This document shows positions 20,351-29,396 of a DNA stretch of 64,000 nt, piece after piece; the stretch's first letter is position 1; each line of letters opens with the position of its first letter. Location: contig NC_061510.1 in the NCBI RefSeq assembly GCF_022539505.1, positions 39,829,047-39,893,046 of the forward strand. The letters are read 5' to 3'. The notes beneath the pieces were generated by a model. That model was not told where the DNA came from, made no database searches, and saw only the letters and a program-made list of their open reading frames with translations. This DNA is from Lolium rigidum (Eukaryota > Streptophyta > Magnoliopsida > Poales > Poaceae). A program made the position numbers and the translations under genes.

Positions 20351-21230
20351 CATGTGAATTCCAACCAGGTAATAATGCCAATGCCCTGCAATCACTTGCT
20401 TTGAATAAGCCGTACTTAGTTTAGACTTGTCAGCATGCTCATTGTTATGTCAAGCATCTAACCTCTGATATGACTTTGAGCTGGAGCTGTTAACAGGCTT
20501 TGGCATGTTAAGAATTTTAGCTACAAAAGTAATACTTAAAAGAAAACTTATAGCTAAAAAACATCTTAGAAGGTACCATTGACATCAAACATCTCGATAG
20601 CCGGCTTGTTCTGTCTGCAGATGCACATGGGAGGCTGGCAGGGTCGTGCATCCTTTTCTTTTTAGTTGCCACCCTTCCAAGTCGACGTAGGCAGTCAGGT
20701 AGGTAAGGTAGTGGCACGAGCTGGAAGCCTGCAATGCTCGTTGCCATTCACTCCCTGGAACACCATGAGCAATCCAACATCGAAAAGGTAGTACATGGAC
20801 TTTGTATTAGTTACGGGTATTAGAATTTTTATAACAAGGTGTTCATCTTGTAACAATGCTTACTCTGCAATCAATAAGGTCAGGCCGATGATCAGAAGAA
20901 CAATATGTTGTATACTTAGGCTTGGTGTTGCCACCTCGGTCGTGGTTGGGGCAACCGGTTGCCATTGTCGATTGCAGTAATCTAGTCAATTGCAGGCACA
21001 CAGCCCAAGGCCGCCGCCCCGACTTCCTGATGGTGGACTTGACCCTGTTCCTACTCTAGTTATCACGTGTTGGTTTCTATTAAAGAATATAGAGTTGGTG
21101 TCATTGTATGAAATTGTGTACTAATGTTTACAATATTGGATCAGTTTGGCGCGTCTGAGTTGCGCGCCATTTTTTCAGCCCGCAAACAAAACCACAATAC
21201 AGGGTTTTGCAATACTGGACATATCAATCA
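20351..21230. other. unassigned intergenic sequence
   Basis: No supported ORF or repeat. A short GC palindrome (GGCGCG...GCGCC) lies at about 21147-21167. Nothing else stands out. Confidence 0.3.
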
Positions 21231-21421
21231 CAATTAATCAATTGCTACAACAAATATTCTAGTTTCATACAATACAACAGTAATCCGAATTACAACATAT
21301 GTTTTAGTGTCACACACTACAATGATAATTCGAATTAAAACAAATGTTTTAGAGACAATGTGAATCAAATGATACAACAATAATTCAACAAATAACAAAT
21401 GATTGAAAATACAAATAAATC

Positions 21422-21710
21422 CTAGTTGTCGTGCCTCTGCCAATAGTGTTGAATGAGATATAAGTGAAGTTGTTCTGTTGATCCAGCATTCTCAATCTCA
21501 CGGTATGTTTCAAGAAATGCCGCAACAGTATCCGGATTTCTAGCAGGTTGAACTTGGGTGCCAACATTATCAAAGAAAAATGATAGGTTCAAACCCCTCT
21601 CACACTCGATGATGATATTATGTAGAATCACACACGTGGTCATGATGTCCATGAGGGTTTGCATATTCCAAAATTTGGTGGACCTCGGACTATTGCAAAT
21701 CTAACTTGCA
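21422..21710 (-). pseudogene. PIF/Harbinger transposase C-terminal remnant
   Basis: The frame 21664-21422 gives MDIMTTCVILHNIIIECERG, then GTQVQPARNPDTVAAFLETY, then STEQLHLYLIQHYWQ. This matches the C-terminal end of grass Harbinger-type (DDE_Tnp_4) transposases. Just upstream, in a second frame, RFAIVRGPPNF is readable (about 21672-21706), so one frameshift separates the two parts. No N-terminal part or terminal inverted repeats are seen. Inactive fragment; the same domain also occurs in domesticated HARBI1/ALP1-like proteins, but the frameshift argues against a working gene. Confidence 0.75.
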
Positions 21711-22029
21711 AAACACCACATGCTTCCTATCCCTTTTCTTCATCCGCACAGGTTTCGCATAGACACTATGCGGGAGCTCGCCAAGACGGAACTCTACAAC
21801 CAGCATGGCCTCCATATCCATTGTGTGCTCCATTCCTTGCCTCGCCACTAGTGTCTCACAGCGGCGCTCTACCATTAATAGCCCCCTACAGTGACACGGG
21901 TGACGCCAACTAGGGGCAGCAAGGTTGAGGCTGCCAGGGACGCCCGAGGAATCGGGCCGCGCCGCCGCTGATGTTGCGGACGGCGAGTTGCCAGGAGTGA
22001 TGCTGCGATTGATGTTTGTTGGAGTTGCG

Positions 22030-22450
22030 AGAGATAGGAGTTGATGCTACCAGTGGCGTCGGCTTCTTCTACAATGGGTGGCAGCGTTTGCAGGAGTTGC
22101 ACGGGGGAGCCGATGATGCGGCGGCGTCTTCTACAAGGGACGGCAGACTCTGCTACAATGGACATTGGTCCTCTGCTAAAAATGTATACGGCTGCTACAA
22201 GGGGCGCGTCGGTGTCTACTCCGTGTGGCGTCGGTGTTTGCTACAATAGTCGGCGCCGGCTGCTGCTACAAGGGTGGCGGTGGTGCTAAAGGATCAAAGT
22301 GACGGTTGCTGCGAACGTCGGCGGCAGAGCGATTTGCGGCAATAGTTGCTGCGAACACCGGTGGCGGTTGCTACAAACTGAGTGTCGCAGTGCTGCAAGG
22401 AGGCCGACGAACCCAGCGTCGGTACTACTACATGCTAGCTACGATGCTAC
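22030..22450 (+). repeat. dispersed GCTACAA-type short repeats
   Basis: A motif of the form TGCTACAANGG recurs about every 35-50 bp (about 22066, 22128, 22151, 22193, 22239, 22264, 22367), with GCTGCGAAC variants. The surrounding sequence is GC-rich with frames open by chance. This looks like a degenerate subterminal repeat region of a DNA transposon, perhaps the one that carried the Harbinger transposase; that link is inference. Confidence 0.4.
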
Positions 22451-22687
22451 ATGTGAGGGGTGGTGGGGCTACCGACGCGGAGATTGCAAGCCGGACTCAA
22501 CATCACCAGGCTTGGTCATGCGTAAGTGCCGGGAGGAGTGGAGAATATTTTTTCTCAATGGGTTTTTTTCATGCGGGAGCGTTGACCTGACCGAATCATA
22601 CGGTCACTATCGTTTGTATCGAGCGGCTGGCAACCCGGGGATCTGGGATTTTTCCCGGGGACGCACATTACACCCTCTTTTCTTTTT

Positions 22688-23018
22688 GGAAAATTTGCTA
22701 GAAGACATCACTTATTTTCTAATGTTTGACAAAACACACCGCCTAATTGTATCTTTAATTCTATCTTTGTTAGATACCATTACAATTCTGTGACATATTT
22801 GCCAGAACACTGGCTAAAAATGCAAAGTTTTGCACTTTTGCTTTCAAAACAAGTCATAGCATGGTCATCACAGGAAGAAAAAAAAGTGAAGACTTTCCAT
22901 TTTTAACCCGGTGGTAATGTGCCACATAATGTTAAACTGATTTTAATGGTAGCGAGAAAAGACATAATCGGGAGGGGTGTGGTTCAGCAAACGCCCAGTG
23001 TCTTGTAGCAAAATTTCC
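22688..23018. mobile_element. MITE-like element upstream of the F-box gene
   Basis: The left end GGAAAATTTGCTAGAAGACATC (22688-22709) is mirrored by the right end, whose inverse is GGAAATTTTGCTACAAGACACT (22997-23018). This gives terminal inverted repeats of about 22 bp with four mismatches around a non-coding 331-bp body. The flanks TTCTTTTTG and TTCTTTATT are similar over 9 bp, compatible with an aged Mutator-type target duplication. Confidence 0.5.
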
Positions 23019-23296
23019 CCTTCTTTATTTATGTGAAGCTGTAATCAATTTCATCGATTCTGTGTTTGGAAAAGCAAAATCTCGATTTGGAAGGTACATT
23101 TGTTCCTTGTTTTCGGCTGAGATATGAGAAATAAGATGCCGCATGCCCCGTTTCGTGAAGAGAGGACGAGGCGAGGAGGGGTGGACGAACATAAGACGCT
23201 GGCTAGATCCCTCCCCCGGCCGACCCCTCAATTTCCATCCTCTTCCTCGCCGGAACACATCGACCCGCTCGCTGGAGTGCGCTCTTCGCTGACTTG

Positions 23297-23492
23297 GTAA
23301 ACAGATTCGCCTCCCAATCGGCTGTGGGAGGTCAACCACGTTCTGATTATTTGTTCTCCATCTATCTTTTGCCCTAAAACCCTTTTGTGTTTGTGCGTCA
23401 ACCGTCAAGACTCCAAAGACGCCGGAACAGGGTACCGACATGGGGTGTTAGCGATTCCGCATGTCTCTTATGTTTTCCTCTTTTCTCCGTAG
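23297..23492 (+). other. probable 5'-UTR intron of the F-box gene
   Basis: A donor G|GTAAACA at 23297 and an acceptor TTTTCTCCGTAG ending at 23492 enclose a 196-nt T-rich segment between a GC-rich leader (from about 23150) and the coding exon. This is a common arrangement in plant F-box genes, but only RNA data would prove it. Confidence 0.45.
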
Positions 23493-23537
23493 TTGATCGG
23501 AATCGAATCTGACGGAGCAAGGCGGCAACCAGTCACC

Positions 23538-24755
23538 ATGTCCGGCAACGGAAGCGCGACCGTCCTCGACGACCTTCCCGAGTGGATTGTTGTCGAGGAG
23601 ATCCTCGTCCGTTTGCCGCCCAAGGACCTCCTCCGATGCCGTGCCGTGCGCAAGTGCTGGCACAGGGCCAGCTCCACCGGCAAGTTCATGCTGGACCACC
23701 ACCGCCGCCAGCCCATCCTCCCGATCCTCAGAGATGCCGTCAACTGGCACGACTACCGCCGCCTCTTTGTCTTGGGTAACGCCACTATGTGCCAGCAACA
23801 GCTCTGCCCCATTCTCCGGTCCTACTCCTACGGCTATGGTACACTCCAGGCTGCCCTCGATGGCCTGCTCATTGTCTCCCACGGAGACCAGTTCTTCGTC
23901 TGCAACCCGGTCACCCGCAAGTGTGCTACCCTAGGGAAGCCTCAAAGCCGCCAGGGTTCTGAGCTCTACATTGCCGGCTTCTATCGGCACCAACCGTCCG
24001 GAGAATACCGAGTGCTTTGGGTCTCTGTCTCTCATGTGCCATCCTACAATGAAATACCCAGAACATTTTACTTCGTCGTAGCGGTAGGATCTGATGATAC
24101 AAGATGCATTCGACAAGGAGGCATCCCACGACCAACAACCTCGTCGCCTTCCTTGGAGATGGCGTTACGCTGGGGCCTGGGCAGCTCGGACGGTTTTCCG
24201 CTAGTCCACCACAGGGGCAGCCTGCACTGGAAACTTGGAAAATTCTCAGGCTGTGATGATGCCAGCTACATAATGGTGTTCGACACGACAGCTGAAACGT
24301 TTAGGTTGATTTGTCAACCTGCCCAGTTGCGTCCAGAGGATTTGTTGTTCTTGGAGATGGATGGTACTCTTGCTTTGTGTAGGTTCAGCAGTGACAGAGA
24401 CACCATAGATGTTTGGGTTATGCAAGACTACGATACTGAAACATGGTCTTTCAAGCATCGGATTACTTTGTCAGGGGTGGATCCATTACTACCTGCTGAT
24501 CCAAAGCAGGCAGTGTTCCCTAGGATGGTTGTGGTCAATGAGGGTGAGCTGCTGATCCAGTTCGCTCGTAGTTGTGTGTTGCGTTATGGCATTGATGGTA
24601 AGTTCTTGGGATATGTGAAAAATGAAGAGGACCAAGAGATCGGTTTGTGGATTACCAAGCATTACCTCCAGCAGAGTGTTATTCCCCTTCCACCATTCCA
24701 TGAGATGAGTGAAGATGGTGCAAGTCAGGAACCTCCATTTTTCCTAGGGCTGTAG
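23538..24755 (+). CDS. F-box protein with F-box-associated (FBA) region, single coding exon
   Basis: 405 residues, uninterrupted. The N-terminus VLDDLPEWIVVEEILVRLPP then KDLLRCRAVRKCWHRA (about 9-48) is a clear F-box, which binds SKP1 and makes the protein a substrate adaptor of an SCF ubiquitin ligase. The following part has FBA-type features (LLIVSHGDQFFVCNPVTRKC, FYRHQPSGEYRVLW, GSLHWKLG, MVFDTTAETFRLI, WVMQDYDTETWSFKHRI). The start at 23538 sits in a CACCATGTC context. A longer frame upstream begins only with a non-ATG codon and is rejected. Substrate unknown. No breaks, so it is likely a functional member of a large grass family. Confidence 0.9.
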   Translation: MSGNGSATVLDDLPEWIVVEEILVRLPPKDLLRCRAVRKCWHRASSTGKFMLDHHRRQPILPILRDAVNWHDYRRLFVLGNATMCQQQLCPILRSYSYGYGTLQAALDGLLIVSHGDQFFVCNPVTRKCATLGKPQSRQGSELYIAGFYRHQPSGEYRVLWVSVSHVPSYNEIPRTFYFVVAVGSDDTRCIRQGGIPRPTTSSPSLEMALRWGLGSSDGFPLVHHRGSLHWKLGKFSGCDDASYIMVFDTTAETFRLICQPAQLRPEDLLFLEMDGTLALCRFSSDRDTIDVWVMQDYDTETWSFKHRITLSGVDPLLPADPKQAVFPRMVVVNEGELLIQFARSCVLRYGIDGKFLGYVKNEEDQEIGLWITKHYLQQSVIPLPPFHEMSEDGASQEPPFFLGL

Positions 24756-25380
24756 GATGTTGTGCTTGATCTGGATGTTCTACGCTACTGGTGTGCTGTG
24801 TTTTTATAATATCTAGTATTATATATGAGCCCTATCTTTTGTTCTTAGCTGTCCTCCTTATTGCTGCTATTAGAACTAAACATTCTGGAGGGTAGCTGAG
24901 CACCTCTACTACTATCGTTTGTTGCCTATTATTTTGCCTTAGCATCATGTTGAAGTTCTGAACAATGGTGAATCTTTGTTATAGAACTGCTCTATTCTAT
25001 TTTCGTCATTTACTTTCAGTTTGCATTTTCCAGAACCACGAAAAGCATGGTTGCAACATTGGAACGGTTATATATTGTGTGATGGCAAGGGTTGGTGGCT
25101 GGGCCGACGTATTCATAGCGAAGAAACCGTGCCATGACGAGAATGGATTTTGTTCACTAGATAAACTGAATGCCGATGAATATGAATGACTTTCTTCCTC
25201 GTCTTTGGTGACAAGCATATGAATGTTCATGTCTTGCATTTAAAATTATTGAGAAAACAACTATTTCCCTTCCTCTAGCGGAATAAGTTGAGAATCCAAA
25301 ATCACATTACCTCCTGGTTCCAAATTTGGATATATTTTATGTTTGTTGAGGCCATGTATTTTACAATGTTGATCTTGTTA
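24756..25380 (+). other. F-box gene 3' region and flank
   Basis: AT-rich; the UTR likely ends within the first few hundred bases. 25207-25290 is repeated at 27838-27915 (see separate entry). No other supported gene. Confidence 0.4.
25207..25290 (+). repeat. direct repeat, first copy
   Basis: About 80 bp containing GACAAGCATATGAATG and TTGAGAAAACAACTATTTCC, then CTTCCTCTAGCGGAATAAG. A close copy in the same orientation is at 27838-27915. The two copies bracket the gene-fragment mosaic. Confidence 0.75.
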
Positions 25381-25385
25381 TATAG

Positions 25386-25846
25386 GCTGCCAGGTTAGAA
25401 GCTGCTAACATGGGGTAAGCAATCTTGAGAAAGCTACGACGGAGACTTTTGATGCATTGAGGACACGAGCTAATGTTACATAAGAGATGCAAAAAAAAAA
25501 AAAACAACGTGAGTGTTACTAGTGTGTTTTAATTTCAGATTTTCCTCGCCAATATTACCTGGAGTTGAAGTTTCAAAAGATGACTGTTATTCTTGTCACT
25601 GCAGAAATATTGATCATGTTGACAAGACTATGGACGAAATTAGCGAATCGACAGGAAACACGAAACAAATACAAGATGCTTTGTCATCTCCTATCGGATC
25701 ATCTGCTGATTTTGACGAGTTAACTCACTAGCCATTTAGGATTTATAATCTTACCGACAGCTCTGAAATTCTTACAGGATGAACTAGAAGCTGAGCTGGA
25801 AGAATTGGAATCTCAACAATTGGAGCTGCACCTTATCATCTGGTGC
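25386..25846 (+). pseudogene. SNF7/CHMP4 (VPS32, ESCRT-III) gene fragment
   Basis: Three pieces in the order of the family are readable. 25386-25490 gives AARLEAANMG and, after a shift, TETFDALRTRANVT. About 25605-25727 gives NIDHVDKTMDEISESTGNTK then QIQDALSSPIGSSADFDE. About 25779-25846 gives DELEAELEELESQQLELHLI. The last two are separated by a residual intron ending TTACAG, so this is not a retrocopy. Stop codons and shifts are present in the first piece, the donor G after DFDE is lost, and the N-terminal half is missing. SNF7 proteins form ESCRT-III filaments on endosomes; this copy cannot. Confidence 0.85.
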
Positions 25847-25925
25847 ACGTCATAGCCAACAGGCAACCAACTCGCATCGCCATTATGGAATTTTGGCTTC
25901 ACTAACTTGGTTTATGTTTTCCCAG

Positions 25926-26313
25926 GAGTAAAATGCATGAACAGTCAACGAACTTGTCGGCGGGGCTCGTTTTAGTAACAGTACATTGGGAATACGATGG
26001 CAAGGTAATTAAAGACGTTGTGGTGATTTTCTACGGTCACCGCGGCCAGGAGGCGGTGTGCTGTCAGTACCAAGTTCAGGTTGTGGAGCTTGTCCAGTTG
26101 TGGTGCCAGTACCTTCTTCAGGTTCTGGATTATTCCCCTGTGGTTGATCAGGAGTTGGCAGTCCATTTTTGAACCAATACACACCGTCTCCTGGCCGCGG
26201 TGACCGTAGAAAATCACCACAACATCTTTAATTACCGTGCCATCGTATTTCCAATGTACTGTTACTAAAACGAGCCCGCCGATAAGTTCGTTAACTGTTC
26301 ATGCATTTTACTC
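25926..26313. mobile_element. 388-bp MULE-type MITE with about 135-bp terminal inverted repeats
   Basis: The left arm 25926-26060 (starts GAGTAAAATGCATGAACAGTC) is nearly the exact inverse of the right arm 26180-26313 (ends CATGCATTTTACTC). The loop is about 120 bp. The element is flanked by the 9-bp duplication TTTTCCCAG at 25917-25925 and 26314-26322. Long inverted repeats with 9-bp duplications are the marks of Mutator-like elements. It has no transposase. The short ORFs on both strands are mirror images of each other and not genes. Confidence 0.88.
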
Positions 26314-26374
26314 TTTTCCCAGGAAACATGTTTTGTCACTATGGGGCAGCGGGTTCTAGCTAATCCAATTATGG

Positions 26375-26986
26375 TTAGAATGCATTAGTAAAGCACCTAG
26401 TGTTCTTGCTGATGTAGTCCTTGAGCCCACTAAGTGCAAGATGAAACCGTCCCCATACAAATGCATAGACAGTTAGCACAACCATTGTGTTGAAATAAAA
26501 TCCAATAGTTGTATAGAAGAAAGAGAGTATCAGAAACAAGCCCAATCTGTGACCCAATCTGTAACATCACGGCTCAGAGTTTGTAGTCTTGTATAGTCTT
26601 TCTCTTTCTTTTTTGGTTGTTCTTTGTTTGCTATAGTTGTCCTTTCTTTTCTGTTCTTTTTGTTTGTATCTTGGCTACGCTGTTTTTCTGCCCTCTTTCT
26701 TTGCGGTTTCCTCTAATATACAAAGACCCACGCTTTGGCGTGTGTTCGAGAAAACATCACGGCTCAGATTCTGTTCACCATTGCCACTAGCAACCTTGGC
26801 TTCAAACATAGAAACCTGGTTGACCCCCACATCTCTTCCATTACAAACTTGGATATATTCATGGTGTGTAAAATTGCATACACGGAGGATACAATTAAAT
26901 CCAGCAAAGATATTCTCAGCGATGTTGATTACTCTTGATGCTTTACTTATACCTCCTCGGCCCAAGAACCAAAGGCGATGAAACAC
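26375..26986 (-). pseudogene. callose synthase fragment, inverted piece (interrupted by a LINE)
   Basis: On the minus strand 26986-26769 reads GGISKASRVINIAENIFAGF then NQVSMFEAKVASGNGEQNLS, and 26557-26375 reads LSFFYTTIGFYFNTMVVLTV then YAFVWGRFHLALSGLKDYIS. These are consecutive parts of the C-terminal half of plant 1,3-beta-glucan (callose) synthase, split by the insertion 26580-26753. The next part of the protein is on the other strand at 27010-27760. The real enzyme is a large plasma-membrane glucan synthase of about 1,800-2,000 residues; this is a dead fragment. Confidence 0.85.
26580..26753 (+). mobile_element. short LINE 3' end inserted in the callose synthase fragment
   Basis: The target duplication AACATCACGGCTCAGA is at 26564-26579 and 26753-26768. 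The 174-bp insert is T-rich and ends ACCCACGCTTTGGCGTG, TGTTCGAGAAAA, like the 3' end of several grass LINEs. Strongly 5'-truncated. Confidence 0.75.
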
Positions 26987-27009
26987 ATCTAGATGTACAA
27001 ATAATGCAC

Positions 27010-27760
27010 CCTGGGATGTGTCCTGAATCAGCAGTTCAGTTCGTCATACAGCTGGGCTTGTTCACTTGAGCATGACTTCCTCAATGCTGCAATTCGCATC
27101 TGTTTTCTGCACCTTCTCTATGGGAACGAAGAGACACTATTATGGACGTATGATCCTTCATGGAGGTGTACTGGCCGTGGATTTGTTGTGAAGCACAATA
27201 AATTTGCTGAGAACTACAGGCTATCCTGCTGACACTTTCTAGTTGGTTTTTAGTGTCCTCGTGGATTCTTGTCCCTTAATTTTATATCCATCTGGTTTTG
27301 ACTGGCCATAGAATTTCAGTGACTTTCAAGATTTCCTAACCAAGGTGGAATCTCGGTGAAGTCAGATCAAAGATGGCGATCATCTGCGGACCTCCGGTCT
27401 GTGGGGAAGCATCTTGAAAATCTTCATAAACCTACAGCATTTCTACTTTCAATATGCAATTGTTTATCGGTTTCACATTGCCGGTGGGAGTAAAAGCATT
27501 TGTCTATCTTCTTTCATGGACATGCATACTAATGGCGTTTGTGGCTCTTGTCATAGTTGCTTATTGTTGGTTTCACTGTGACTGGTACTGTATTGTCTTG
27601 TTGATAGAATTCACAAAATTTCAGTTCATTGATGCCTTTACTAGTCGTTTCGCTTTGCTGCTGACTGGCTGGGAATCATATCTATCGCTCTGGTGTTCAA
27701 CCCATACCTGAGGAGGTCTGAGACAGTTTGGGAAACCATAGTTTCCGCGGCACGCCTTTC
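27010..27760 (+). pseudogene. callose synthase C-terminal fragment, plus strand
   Basis: Across several frames one reads VLNQQF, HYYGRMILHGG, GRGFVVKHNKFAENYRL, IFNPSGFDW, LLSWTCILMAFVALVIVAYC, EFTKFQFIDAFTSRFALL and NPYLRRSETVW, in the order of the C-terminus of plant callose synthases. Frameshifts and stops are frequent. The first motif directly continues the inverted fragment 26375-26986 in protein order. Confidence 0.85.
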
Positions 27761-27837
27761 AATGACACAGGAAATGCAAACAAGGACCCTATTCAATGAA
27801 GCATTCAGCAGGGGACTTCATAAGCATTACTCTGCAG

Positions 27838-27915
27838 CGACAAGCATGTGAATGGTCACAACATTTAAGATATTGAGAAAACAACTATTTCCCTTCCTCT
27901 AGCAGAATAAGTTCA
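27838..27915 (+). repeat. direct repeat, second copy
   Basis: GACAAGCATGTGAATGGTCA and TTGAGAAAACAACTATTTCC, then CTTCCTCTAGCAGAATAAG, matching 25207-25290 with a few changes and a small length difference. It suggests a local duplication, or insertion of related sequence on both sides of the mosaic. Confidence 0.75.
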
Positions 27916-28255
27916 GTGCGCTGAAATACAATAGAATTTTGCTGATGCAGTAAACATATACGGAATTCAGTATTACTATGCATGTTGCAACCAACAGAGT
28001 GAAAGAAATTATCTGCGCAAACTTTTTATAATATAGGCTACAATATATATAGATTTATTGAACCAGCAACAAGTATTTAAGGCCAGAAGGAGTATTATAA
28101 AATTGCAAAATTATTGGACATTGTTGAAGTGTTTTGCTTCGGAGTTCTTGCTTAGGAAATACAGTAGCGAACTCCGGTTCCAGCTATTGATTTCTTACAT
28201 CAAATTTAGAACTTATGATTCTTAGTGCAATAGTTGATCATCATTTTGTGCCCAT

Positions 28256-28370
28256 TTGCAAGATTTTAAAGCCTCTACTGAACGAGTGTCTGACACCGGT
28301 GACCCGATTACTGGAGCTTGGTGTTGCTTCTGCGTGATGAGGAAGAGCTCCAATTCGATTTCTCCAATTC
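28256..28370 (+). pseudogene. broken copy of the unidentified exon at 16956-17094
   Basis: The plus strand reads KILKPLLNECLTPVT and, after one frameshift, YWSLVLLLRDEEELQF. This parallels KILKPLLNKCVTPVTCYWIL then ELLLCDEDELKL of the minus-strand exon. No proper splice junctions remain. It lies inverted and 11 kb from the better copy. Confidence 0.65.
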
Positions 28371-29396
28371 GATTCACAGACAATTGCTTGGCAGATACTG
28401 TAGTAGTTCAGTGTCTGTCGAGCAACCGTTCCGATCTCAACCGGCCGGCTGAAAACCCTGAAGGCAAGCTACTGCGCATTCTTCTTCAGTGTAAACAATT
28501 GTTGATTCTCTAGATCCTATGGCTGTTGCTAGCATCTCCAACCGGGCTTTTACAAAGACGACAATCCATTTCCAAAGGTGTTTAAACCATGATGTACTGA
28601 CGTGCACCGTCCGGCCGGCCAATCAGTTTTTAAAGCTGATGATTGCTATCTTTGCTTTGGTGGAATAGCTAGTAACCAAACAAAAACTCCCAAGTTCTTA
28701 ACCATTTTAAGATACCAAAACAGTTCAGACCATCCACACTCCACTGTTGCAATAGCTGTCAGGCAAGCACAAAAACACTTAACCAAACAGATTGCTTTCC
28801 AAACGAAACCACAAACAAGGAACAAGAGCAACAGCAGAAAAGAATCCACCATATGCTTTTGCCTCGTCAGCTTCGCACCAGCCATCTAGTGGAGCACCAA
28901 AACGAGGCCTCTTCACATCAGCCATCAGCAGCACCGTCAGCAGCAGGCAGGGCACAAAAGCAAGATATTCTGTTATAATATGAAATCATAAGACGGAAAA
29001 CCGCTACAATCTAAACCCACTTTCAGATCCACTCACCCAACACACAGAGTACTTACTCGACACCACTGGTACGAAAACAAACTACACGAAAACGCACACA
29101 AGCACCAGGCCACCGGGGAACGGTGGCTTGGCCACCACTTGTCTCGCCCACAGGTTTTCTTTTCCTTTTCTGGCATTCTGATGATACTACTATAGGAGTC
29201 TTCGGAGCTAAGAAAACTGAAACAGGGTACAGCGACAGACAGGAAAAATAAGAGAAAGAGCTAAGGAAATCTAACTAGCCATCCACTCCCTGGTAGCCAC
29301 CTTCCATGATCAGATCCTTGGGACCGCATGTCTTGCCTCGTTCATCGGGACCATCCAGTTGTTCTTCATTGCTAGCTGGGAGCATTGGGTATGCGA
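28371..29396 (-). other. region downstream of the YTH gene (probable 3' UTR and flank)
   Basis: No supported coding frame. The part nearest the stop codon should be the 3' UTR. 28957-29150 is similar to 15872-16440. A GGCCGGCC palindrome occurs at 28613-28620. Confidence 0.4.

Noticed and set aside
25933..26220. Two opposite-strand ORFs of about 80 codons
   Set aside because: They are mirror images caused by the long inverted repeats of the MITE.
25207..28600. A Helitron spanning the gene-fragment mosaic
   Set aside because: No convincing 3' CTRR end with hairpin or 5' TC end could be located by eye; kept only as a hypothesis in the findings.
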